A stretch of DNA of 64,000 nucleotides from Streptomyces sp. NBC_01235 (GTDB taxonomy: Bacteria > Actinomycetota > Actinomycetes > Streptomycetales > Streptomycetaceae). The notes beneath the pieces were generated by a model. It saw only the letters and a list, made by a program, of their open reading frames with translations. It did not search any database and had not been told where the DNA came from. This document shows positions 57,989 through 64,000 of this stretch, in pieces. The stretch spans positions 6,262,001 through 6,326,000 of the forward strand of contig NZ_CP108513.1 of assembly GCF_035989285.1 (NCBI RefSeq), in the 5' to 3' direction. A program made the position numbers and the translations under genes. Within the stretch, counting starts at the first letter, position 1. Each line of letters starts with the position of its first letter.

Positions 57989-58060
57989 GGGACAACTGTG
58001 CCGGCCACAGTCCGTCCGGCGATCGAGGACGAGGCCCCTCAAGGGCCGAAGCGGGGGCCC

Positions 58061-58076
58061 GGGGGCGGCAGCCCCC
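58061..58076. terminator. short hairpin after crp
   Basis: GGGGGC-GGCA-GCCCCC is a perfect 6-bp stem with a GGCA loop. It lies 44 bp downstream of the crp stop on the minus strand and is a plausible terminator. Confidence 0.5.
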
Positions 58077-58119
58077 AGTGACGGTCACACCGACCGACCG
58101 ACCTCACCTCGGCCAGCGC

Positions 58120-58794
58120 CTAGCGCGACCGCTTGGCCAGCCGCTCCACGTCCAGCAGGATGACCGCCCGCGCCTCCAGGCGCAGCCACCCGCGCTGGGC
58201 GAAGTCCGCAAGCGCCTTGTTCACGGTCTCGCGCGACGCGCCGACGAGCTGGGCCAGCTCCTCCTGCGTCAGGTCGTGGACGACGTGGATGCCCTCCTCG
58301 GACTGCACGCCGAAGCGGCGCGAGAGGTCCAGCAGGGCGCGGGCCACGCGGCCGGGGACGTCCGAGAAGACCAGGTCGGACATGGCGTCGTTGGTCTTGC
58401 GCAGGCGCCGGGCGACGGCGCGCAGCAGCGCGGTGGCCACCTCGGGGCGGGCGTTCAGCCAGGGCTGGAGGTCGCCGTGGCCGAGGCCGAGCAGCTTGAC
58501 CTCGGTGAGGGCGGTGGCCGTCGCCGTGCGCGGGCCCGGGTCGAAGAGCGACAGCTCGCCGATGAGCTCGCTGGGGCCCACCACGGCCAGCATGTTCTCC
58601 CGGCCGTCCGGGGACGTGCGGTGGAGCTTGACCTTGCCCTCGGTGACGACGTAGAGCCGGTCGCCCGGGTCGCCCTCATGGAACAGGGAGTCGCCACGGG
58701 CCAGGGTCACCTCGCTCATGGAGGCGCGCAGTTCTGCGGCCTGCTCGTCGTCGAGAGCCGCGAAGAGCGGGTTGCGCCGCAGGACGTCGTCCAC
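58120..58794 (-). CDS. crp: Crp/Fnr family global regulator Crp
   Basis: The 224-residue protein has a cyclic-nucleotide-binding domain (FHEGDPGDRLYVVTEGKVKL, GPSELIGELSLFDPGPRTAT with the cAMP phosphate-binding Glu/Arg region). The C-terminal winged helix has DLTQEELAQLVGASRETVNK, ALADFAQRGWL. Length and sequence agree with Streptomyces Crp (SCO3571-like), which affects germination, development and many antibiotic clusters. The GTG at 58794 has AAGGAGAG upstream and gives the expected length. A matching Crp site lies 90 bp upstream at 58883-58896, suggesting self-control. Confidence 0.93.
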   Translation of the reverse strand: MDDVLRRNPLFAALDDEQAAELRASMSEVTLARGDSLFHEGDPGDRLYVVTEGKVKLHRTSPDGRENMLAVVGPSELIGELSLFDPGPRTATATALTEVKLLGLGHGDLQPWLNARPEVATALLRAVARRLRKTNDAMSDLVFSDVPGRVARALLDLSRRFGVQSEEGIHVVHDLTQEELAQLVGASRETVNKALADFAQRGWLRLEARAVILLDVERLAKRSR

Positions 58795-58882
58795 GAGTTC
58801 TCTCCTTGTCGACCTGCTCAGGGGATCTTGCTCCCCGCTTACCAGGGGACCGTGTTCCCCATTTTGCCGGACGGTCCAAACA

Positions 58883-58896
58883 GTGTGATCTGTCAC
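58883..58896. promoter_or_regulatory. candidate Crp-binding site
   Basis: GTG-TGATCT-GTCAC fits the reported Streptomyces Crp pattern GTG(N)6GNCAC exactly, and the overlapping TGTGA...TCACA looks like the classical Crp half-sites. It lies in the gap between crp (start 58794, leftward) and nth (start 59000, rightward), so it can act on either gene. Confidence 0.6.
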
Positions 58897-58999
58897 AAGG
58901 ATGCCGCACACGTGTCCCGAGGTAAGCGGCAGGGGTCCAATTGGGGGCTGATCTACAGGGTCCGGGGCGGATGTCGGTGCCGGGCTTTAGGCTGGCCGG

Positions 59000-59980
59000 G
59001 TGTCCAAATCGCCGGTGAGAGCACAGGCCAAGGGGGCTGGACGGGTGGTTGTACGTCGCGTTTCCGCTGTGGGCGAACAGGACTCCGGCGGTGGTAGGAA
59101 AACGGCAAAGGTGACAAAAGAGATGCCTGCGAAGAAAGCGGCCGACGCCGGGAAGACGGCCGCCGTCAAGAAGACAGCGGCCGTCAAGAAGACAGCGGCC
59201 GGGAAGTCCGAGTCGCGTACCGCCCTCGTCCGCCGTGCCCGCCGCATCAACCGTGAACTCGCCGAGGTCTACCCCTACGCCCACCCCGAGCTGGACTTCG
59301 AGAACCCCTTCCAGCTGGTGGTCGCCACGGTCCTGTCCGCTCAGACCACCGACCTCCGGGTGAATCAGACGACCCCGGGCCTCTTCGCCAAGTACCCCAC
59401 CCCCGAGAACCTGGCTTCCGCCAACCCGGAGGAGGTCGAGGAGATCCTCCGCCCCACGGGCTTCTTCCGGGCCAAGACGAAGTCGGTGATGGGCCTCTCC
59501 AAGGCCCTGGTGGAGGAGTTCGGCGGCGAGGTCCCAGGCCGGCTCGAGGACCTGGTCAAGCTGCCCGGCGTCGGCCGCAAGACGGCCTTCGTGGTACTGG
59601 GGAACGCGTTCGGCCGGCCCGGGATCACCGTGGACACGCACTTCCAGCGGCTCGTACGGCGCTGGCAGTGGACCGAGGAGACCGAGCCCGACAAGATCGA
59701 GGCCGCCGTCGGCGCGCTCTTCCCCAAGAGCGAGTGGACGATGCTCTCGCACCACGTGATCTTCCACGGCCGCCGTATCTGTCACGCCCGCAAGCCCGCC
59801 TGCGGCGCCTGCCCCATCGCCCCGATCTGCCCGGCGTACGGCGAGGGCGAGACGGACCCGGAGAAGGCGAAGAAGCTCCTGAAGTACGAGAAGGGCGGTT
59901 TCCCGGGCCAGCGCCTGAACCCGCCCCAGTCCTACCTGGACGCGGGCGGCAGGCCGGCCCAGCCGCTGGGGGCCGGATGA
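59000..59980 (+). CDS. nth: endonuclease III
   Basis: This DNA glycosylase/AP-lyase removes oxidised pyrimidines. The 326-residue protein has the catalytic core [20 protein letters not shown] (catalytic Lys is normally in this helix neighbourhood, here SAQTTD). Its helix-hairpin-helix is [20 protein letters not shown], the Asp is [13 protein letters not shown], and the 4Fe-4S cluster is [17 protein letters not shown]. The N-terminus is unusually long: about 75 Lys/Ala-rich residues with repeated [16 protein letters not shown], histone-H1-like, which may increase DNA binding. The start is uncertain (GTG 59000 or an internal ATG at about 59123). It is divergent from crp. Confidence 0.93.
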   Translation: MSKSPVRAQAKGAGRVVVRRVSAVGEQDSGGGRKTAKVTKEMPAKKAADAGKTAAVKKTAAVKKTAAGKSESRTALVRRARRINRELAEVYPYAHPELDFENPFQLVVATVLSAQTTDLRVNQTTPGLFAKYPTPENLASANPEEVEEILRPTGFFRAKTKSVMGLSKALVEEFGGEVPGRLEDLVKLPGVGRKTAFVVLGNAFGRPGITVDTHFQRLVRRWQWTEETEPDKIEAAVGALFPKSEWTMLSHHVIFHGRRICHARKPACGACPIAPICPAYGEGETDPEKAKKLLKYEKGGFPGQRLNPPQSYLDAGGRPAQPLGAG

Positions 59981-60107
59981 CGGAGGGGTCGACGGCGGTG
60001 CAGCCTGTCGTACGCGTACGAACGACCGGGAGGCGGTCCGCGGAACGAGCGGAACGATCTGTCGGTACTCGGGCGTTGGACTTGGCAGAACGGGGGGTGG
60101 TGTGGCG

Positions 60108-60803
60108 ATGACGCGCGCGAGCAATACCCAGGGCGGTCCGGTGACGCTCAGCAAGGAGGGCATGCCCGCCTGGCTGGACCCGGTGGTGCACGCGGTGGAA
60201 ACCGTCCAGCCGCTCCAGCTCAGCCGCTTCCTGCCCCCGGAGAACGGCGCGGGGCGACAGTCGGCCGTCCTGATCCTGTTCGGCGAGGGTGAGCGCGGCC
60301 CCGAGCTGCTGCTCATGGAGCGCGCGAGCTCCCTGCGCTCCCACGCGGGCCAGCCCTCCTTCCCGGGCGGCGCCCTCGACCCGCAGGACGGCGACCCGCA
60401 CGGTGACGGGCCGCTGCGGGCCGCGCTGCGCGAGGCAGAGGAGGAGACCGGCCTCGATCCGTCCGGCGTCCAGCTCTTCGGTGTGCTGCCCAAGCTGTAC
60501 ATCCCGGTCAGCGGCTTCGTCGTCTCCCCCGTTCTGGGCTGGTGGCGCGAGCCGAGCCCGGTGGGCGTCGTCGATCCCGGCGAGACGGCCCGCGTCTTCA
60601 CGGTCCCCGTGGCGGATCTCACGAACCCGGACAACCGGGCCACGACCGTGCACCCCAGCGGCCATCGCGGCCCGGCATTCCTGGTCGAATCCGCCCTTGT
60701 GTGGGGGTTCACGGCCGGCGTGATCGACCGTCTGCTGCACTTCGCGGGCTGGGAGCACCCCTGGGACCGAGAGAAGCAGGTCCCGCTCGACTGGCGGTCA
60801 TGA
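60108..60803 (+). CDS. NUDIX hydrolase, CoA pyrophosphatase type
   Basis: The 231-residue protein has LLMERASSLRSHAGQPSFPG (the UPF0035 CoA-diphosphatase signature region, LRxHxGQxxFPGG) and the Nudix box GALDPQ...REAEEETGLDPSGVQLFG. It continues KLYIPVSGFVVSPVLGWW and ALVWGFTAGVIDRLL. It probably cuts CoA or related diphosphates. The ATG at 60108 is preferred over GTG 60102. It lies 4 bp before the next gene, so the NUDIX and MarP-like genes form an operon. Confidence 0.9.
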   Translation: MTRASNTQGGPVTLSKEGMPAWLDPVVHAVETVQPLQLSRFLPPENGAGRQSAVLILFGEGERGPELLLMERASSLRSHAGQPSFPGGALDPQDGDPHGDGPLRAALREAEEETGLDPSGVQLFGVLPKLYIPVSGFVVSPVLGWWREPSPVGVVDPGETARVFTVPVADLTNPDNRATTVHPSGHRGPAFLVESALVWGFTAGVIDRLLHFAGWEHPWDREKQVPLDWRS

Positions 60804-60807
60804 CAGG

Positions 60808-62016
60808 GTGTCGTTCGTGAATGTGCTGGACATCCTGTTGCTGGTCGCGGCCGTCTGGTTCGCGGTCGTCGGCTACCGCCAGGGCTTCGTCGTCGGCATC
60901 CTGTCGGTGATCGGCTTCCTGGGCGGCGGTCTCGTCGCCGTCTACCTGCTGCCCGTGATCTGGGACGCCCTGACCGACAACTCCGAGGTGAGTACCACGG
61001 CCGCCGTCGTCGCGGTCATCGTCGTGATCGTCTGTGCCTCGGTCGGGCAGGCCCTCACCACCCACCTCGGCAACAAGCTGCGCCGGTACATCACCTGGTC
61101 CCCGGCCCGCGCGCTGGACGCGACGGGCGGCGCGCTGGTCAACGTCGTGGCGATGCTGCTGGTGGCGTGGTTGATCGGGTCCGCGCTCGCCGGCACCACC
61201 CTGCCCACCCTGGGCAAGGAGGTTCGTAGCTCCAAGGTGCTGCACGGGGTGTCCGAGGCGCTGCCCGACCAGGCCGACACCTGGTTCGCCGACTTCTCCT
61301 CCGTCCTCGCGCAGAACGGCTTCCCGCAGGTCTTCAGCCCGTTCTCCAACGAGCCGATCACCGATGTCCAGCCGCCCGACCCGGCCCTCGCGAACAGTCC
61401 GGTGGCCAAGCGCGCGCAGCGCTCCATCGTCAAGGTCATGGGTACCGCGGAGAGCTGCGGCAAGGTCCTGGAGGGCACCGGCTTCGTCTTCGGCGAGCGC
61501 CGCGTCATGACCAACGCGCACGTCGTGGGCGGGGTCGACGAACCGACCGTCCAGATAGGCGGAGAGGGCCGCAAGTACGACGCCACCGTCGTCCTGTACG
61601 ACTGGAAGCGCGACATCGCGATCCTTGACGTACCGGATCTCGACGCGCCCGCGCTGCAGTTCACCACCGAGGACGCGGCGAGCGGTGACGACGCGATCGT
61701 CGCCGGGTTCCCGGAGAACGGGTCGTACGACGTCCGTGCCGCGCGCGTACGCGGTCGCATCACGGCCAACGGCCCGGACATCTACCACCGCACCACCGTG
61801 CGCCGCGACGTGTACTCGCTGTACGCGACCGTCCGTCAGGGCAACTCCGGAGGCCCGCTGCTCACCACCGACGGCAAGGTGTACGGCGTGGTCTTCGCGA
61901 AGTCCCTCGACGACGCCGACACCGGCTACGCCCTCAGCGCGGACGAGATCCAGCAGGACATCGCCGCGGGGCGCACCGCGGGCCAGCAGGTGGACAGCGA
62001 CAGCTGCGCCCTCTAG
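60808..62016 (+). CDS. MarP-like membrane serine protease
   Basis: The 402-residue protein has four N-terminal membrane helices of the CvpA/colicin V type (VLDILLLVAAVWFAVVGYRQ, IGFLGGGLVAVYLLPVIW, VVAVIVVIVCASVG, VAMLLVAWLIGSALAG). An outside trypsin-like protease domain follows: VMTNAHVVGGVDE (His), DWKRDIAILDV (Asp) and TVRQGNSGGPLLT (Ser). A cysteine pair (ESCGKV and the final DSCAL) may form a disulfide. The order matches M. tuberculosis MarP (Rv3671c), needed for acid resistance. GTG 60808 is 4 bp after the NUDIX stop. Confidence 0.92.
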   Translation: MSFVNVLDILLLVAAVWFAVVGYRQGFVVGILSVIGFLGGGLVAVYLLPVIWDALTDNSEVSTTAAVVAVIVVIVCASVGQALTTHLGNKLRRYITWSPARALDATGGALVNVVAMLLVAWLIGSALAGTTLPTLGKEVRSSKVLHGVSEALPDQADTWFADFSSVLAQNGFPQVFSPFSNEPITDVQPPDPALANSPVAKRAQRSIVKVMGTAESCGKVLEGTGFVFGERRVMTNAHVVGGVDEPTVQIGGEGRKYDATVVLYDWKRDIAILDVPDLDAPALQFTTEDAASGDDAIVAGFPENGSYDVRAARVRGRITANGPDIYHRTTVRRDVYSLYATVRQGNSGGPLLTTDGKVYGVVFAKSLDDADTGYALSADEIQQDIAAGRTAGQQVDSDSCAL

Positions 62017-62362
62017 GACCACGCCCTGGCCCCCGGCGGGGAGCTCAGGGGGTCAGCCTCGCGGGTGACGCAAGCGGACCGAGACCCAGCGGGCTCGGCG
62101 GCGCAGGATGCGCGGGATGCCCACCCGGAGGTCAGAACCCTGCAGTTGCGGGTCGGCACCTCGTTGGTGGGGGCTCAGGCCACTGGCCGAGCGGCGGTTG
62201 CGTGCTGCGTCACTGTAGTCGTGCGTCCAGCCCATACCCCGACGTCTGCCCCTGCCCCAAGGTCGATAACCGCCCTCGGGCCCGCCAATTGGCCTATGCG
62301 CCGGGCATTTGGCTGTTCGCTGTACAGGCGTTCAGGTCCGGATACCGGGCGCGATGACTCGG
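62017..62362. other. gap between MarP-like gene and hydrolase gene
   Basis: This 346-bp gap separates convergent genes. I see no gene, and no strong terminator other than short GC palindromes. The central part has ordinary mixed base composition, lower in GC than the coding flanks. Confidence 0.5.
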
Positions 62363-63313
62363 TCACCGATCGGGTTCGGGATCCTTCAGCCAATTGACCA
62401 GTTCGGTGGAGAAAGCGACCGGATCCTCCTCATGAGGGAAGTGTCCGAGGCCGTCGAACAGCCGCCAGCGGTACGGCGCTTCGACGTACTCGCCGGAGCC
62501 GGCCGCACTGCGGGTGCGCATCACCGGATCGAGGGAGCCGTGCAAGTGGAGCGTGGGCACGCGCACGGGCCGCTTCATGCGCCGGTAGAACTGGACGCCG
62601 TCCGGACGGGCCAACGAGCGCACCAGCCAGCGGTACGGCTCCACCGAGCAGTGCGCCGTGGACGGGATGCACATCGCGCGCCGGTACGTCTCCACCGCCT
62701 CGTCCTCCGGCAGCCGCGGCCCGGACCAGTCCCGGATCAGCCGGCCCACCAGTTCGCCGTCGTCGGCGGTGAGCTGCCGCTCGGGGATCCAAGGCCGCTG
62801 GAACCCCCAGATGTGGGAACTCGCGGACGTCTGCCGGACGTCGGCGAGCATCGCCGAGCGCCAGCGCCGGGGATGTGGCATGGAGGAGACGGCGAGCCGC
62901 CGCACGAGCTTGGGGCGCATCACGGCCGCAGTCCACGCCAGATAGCCGCCGAGGTCGTGGCCGACCAGCGCGGCGTCCGGCTCGCCGAGGGAGCGGATCA
63001 CACCGGTGATGTCGAGGGCGAGGTTGGCCGGGTCGTAGCCGCGCGGCGTACGGTCGCTGCCGCCCACGCCCCGCAGGTCCATCGCGACGGCCCGGAAGCC
63101 CGCGTCGGCCAACGCGACCAGTTGGTGCCGCCAGGTCCACCAGAACTGAGGGAAACCGTGGACGAGCATGACCAGCGGACCGTCGCCCAGCTCCGCGATG
63201 TGGAACCGCGCGCCGTTCGCGGCGACCTCGCGGTGGGTGACCTGCACGCCGCAGACGGCGTCCGGCCGTACGACCGAAGCGGGCTGGGCCGGGGGAGTGG
63301 CGGGGTCCGTCAT
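62363..63313 (-). CDS. alpha/beta hydrolase, epoxide-hydrolase-like
   Basis: The 316-residue protein has the oxyanion motif VMLVHGFPQFWWTWRHQLV (HGxP), nucleophile Asp in ALVGHDLGGYLAW, cap-domain tyrosines (AVETYRR, EPYRW), an Asp in LHGSLDPVMRT, and catalytic His in FDGLGHFPHEEDP. HGFP with a nucleophilic Asp indicates the epoxide hydrolase/haloalkane dehalogenase group rather than esterases. Its start overlaps the stop of the holin-X gene by 4 bp. Confidence 0.88.
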   Translation of the reverse strand: MTDPATPPAQPASVVRPDAVCGVQVTHREVAANGARFHIAELGDGPLVMLVHGFPQFWWTWRHQLVALADAGFRAVAMDLRGVGGSDRTPRGYDPANLALDITGVIRSLGEPDAALVGHDLGGYLAWTAAVMRPKLVRRLAVSSMPHPRRWRSAMLADVRQTSASSHIWGFQRPWIPERQLTADDGELVGRLIRDWSGPRLPEDEAVETYRRAMCIPSTAHCSVEPYRWLVRSLARPDGVQFYRRMKRPVRVPTLHLHGSLDPVMRTRSAAGSGEYVEAPYRWRLFDGLGHFPHEEDPVAFSTELVNWLKDPEPDR

Positions 63314-63798
63314 GACGACGAGCGTCCCACAGCCTCGATGGCCTCCGGGACCCGATTCTGCGGGAGCTCGGGCCGCGGGTGCGGTTTGGCGTTCTGCAGG
63401 ACGCCCGCCGACTCCTTCATGGACGCCGCGACCTTCTGCGGGCCCTTGCCCTTCTGCGCCTTCTTCGCGAAGACCACGCCGATCAGCACCAGGACGAGCG
63501 CGACGAGCACGTTCGCGGCGAACGACAGCAGGAAGCAGATCGCGAGGTTCCAGTCGCTCCAGGTCCGGATGCCGTACGCCAGTGCGAAGTTCAGCATCGG
63601 CAGGGAGAACAGCAGGACCGCGCCGGCCACCGTGAACGCGCCGCCGCTGGTCGCACCGCGCTTGACGTCCTGCTTCAGCTGCGCCTTCGCCAGCGCGATC
63701 TCGTCGTGCACCAGCGCCGACAATTCGGTCGTCGCCGAGGCGAACAGCTGGCCGATGCTGCGTTCGGCGCCGACCGGGGTGCCGTCGGGTGCGCTCAT
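63310..63798 (-). CDS. holin-X (actinobacterial phage-holin family) membrane protein
   Basis: The 162-residue protein has an N-terminal amphipathic helix (SIGQLFASATTELSALVHDE, IALAKAQLKQDV) and two membrane helices (about 51-72 and 84-110). The C-terminus is Lys/Pro-rich, with KKAQKGKGPQKVAASMKE. This is the layout of the PF07332 actinobacterial holin-X family. Despite the name these are chromosomal genes without proven lytic role. AGGGAGAACGCG before the ATG supports the start. It is co-translated with the hydrolase. Confidence 0.85.
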   Translation of the reverse strand: MSAPDGTPVGAERSIGQLFASATTELSALVHDEIALAKAQLKQDVKRGATSGGAFTVAGAVLLFSLPMLNFALAYGIRTWSDWNLAICFLLSFAANVLVALVLVLIGVVFAKKAQKGKGPQKVAASMKESAGVLQNAKPHPRPELPQNRVPEAIEAVGRSSS

Positions 63799-63912
63799 CG
63801 CGTTCTCCCTCTTCTGCTGCTGTTTGTGCTGCTGCGTGTTTCCGGCTGCTGTGCCGCTTGGGCTGCCGTACTACTGCGCTGCTTCTGGATTCTTTTGTAC
63901 CGTCCCGTCAGA

Positions 63913-64000
63913 TCATGCCGGACGGTCGCCCTCCTCGCCCGCCCCGCCCGCCACTTCCGCAAGCCCCTGGCGCGTGTCGGCCTCGTCCTGGGCGGTCCGC
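63913..64000 (-). CDS. 3' end of a gene continuing past the right edge
   Basis: The minus strand shows an open frame from the edge to a TGA at 63913-63915, reading RTAQDEADTRQGLAEVAGGA and ending GDRPA. It is an acidic, low-complexity C-terminal tail, so the family cannot be told. From memory of the locus order a Na+/H+ antiporter could follow, but the sequence does not show it. Confidence 0.45.
   Translation of the reverse strand, partial: RTAQDEADTRQGLAEVAGGAGEEGDRPA

Noticed and set aside
63310..63798. Prophage indicated by a holin gene
   Set aside because: The holin-X family is chromosomal in actinobacteria. No phage structural, lysis or replication genes surround it.

Overview
The window looks like chromosomal DNA of a Streptomyces species. 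GC is very high, GTG and ATG starts are mixed, neighbouring genes commonly overlap by 4 bp, and the gene set is typical of the genus. It includes WblA, a Crp regulator, a paired ArsA-type ATPase locus, class A PBP, MarP-like protease, endonuclease III and ask-asd. The order ask-asd-ECF sigma ... PBP-wblA-ArsA pair ... Crp-nth matches my memory of the S. coelicolor core chromosome around SCO3615 down to SCO3565. That comparison is recall, not a computed alignment.

Layout. 1-2040: a TnpB-only (IS1341-type) element carrying a divergent ribbon-helix-helix gene has cut a 2OG-Fe(II) oxygenase gene. 2079-5810: TauE permease, small membrane protein, SgcJ-like secreted protein and a two-component system. 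6042-8410: ask-asd with an internal start for the Ask beta subunit. 8839-13463: ECF sigma factor with membrane partner, SURF1, S9 peptidase. 13759-23647: DUF1062, TrkA-N potassium-channel-like protein, UPF0718 permease plus TIGR03943 partner, DUF5519 protein, amidohydrolase, and an operon of a UTRA-only regulator and a GT2 glycosyltransferase. 23849-38028: a probable defence island, with a 1364-residue nSTAND/WD40 protein, a strong hairpin, a small secreted protein, a complete four-gene Wadjet operon (jetABCD, type II domain set DUF2397/DUF2398/SMC-like/DUF2399), and an unknown gene 44 bp behind jetD.

38157-45853 is an eroding accessory zone. It holds a methyltransferase gene with an internal deletion, an SRPBCC remnant beside GC-rich tandem repeats, a response-regulator remnant invaded by a 19-bp minisatellite, and a tRNA-like sequence plus a frameshifted integrase next to tRNA-Pro (a likely scar of an integrative element). 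Intact genes within it are a VOC protein, a molybdopterin oxidoreductase with membrane partner, an SDR epimerase, a flavodoxin-like protein and a secreted protein.

45960-64000 is conserved core: tRNA-Pro(CGG), Pr6Pr membrane protein, metallophosphoesterase, YqeY, PBP, wblA, two ArsA ATPases, DUF4177, RidA, NUDIX, MBL hydrolase, a MITE-like element whose two CTAG ends supply the stop codons of the convergent genes beside it, a frameshifted nucleotidyltransferase, Crp with a candidate autoregulatory site, endonuclease III, CoA-type NUDIX, MarP-like protease, epoxide-hydrolase-like protein and a holin-X protein. The window ends inside another minus-strand gene.

The most notable functional unit is the Wadjet operon. 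Its family is known to act against plasmids, so it is not new in itself. Its repeat-bearing JetA tail, acidic JetC tail and neighbours are less ordinary.
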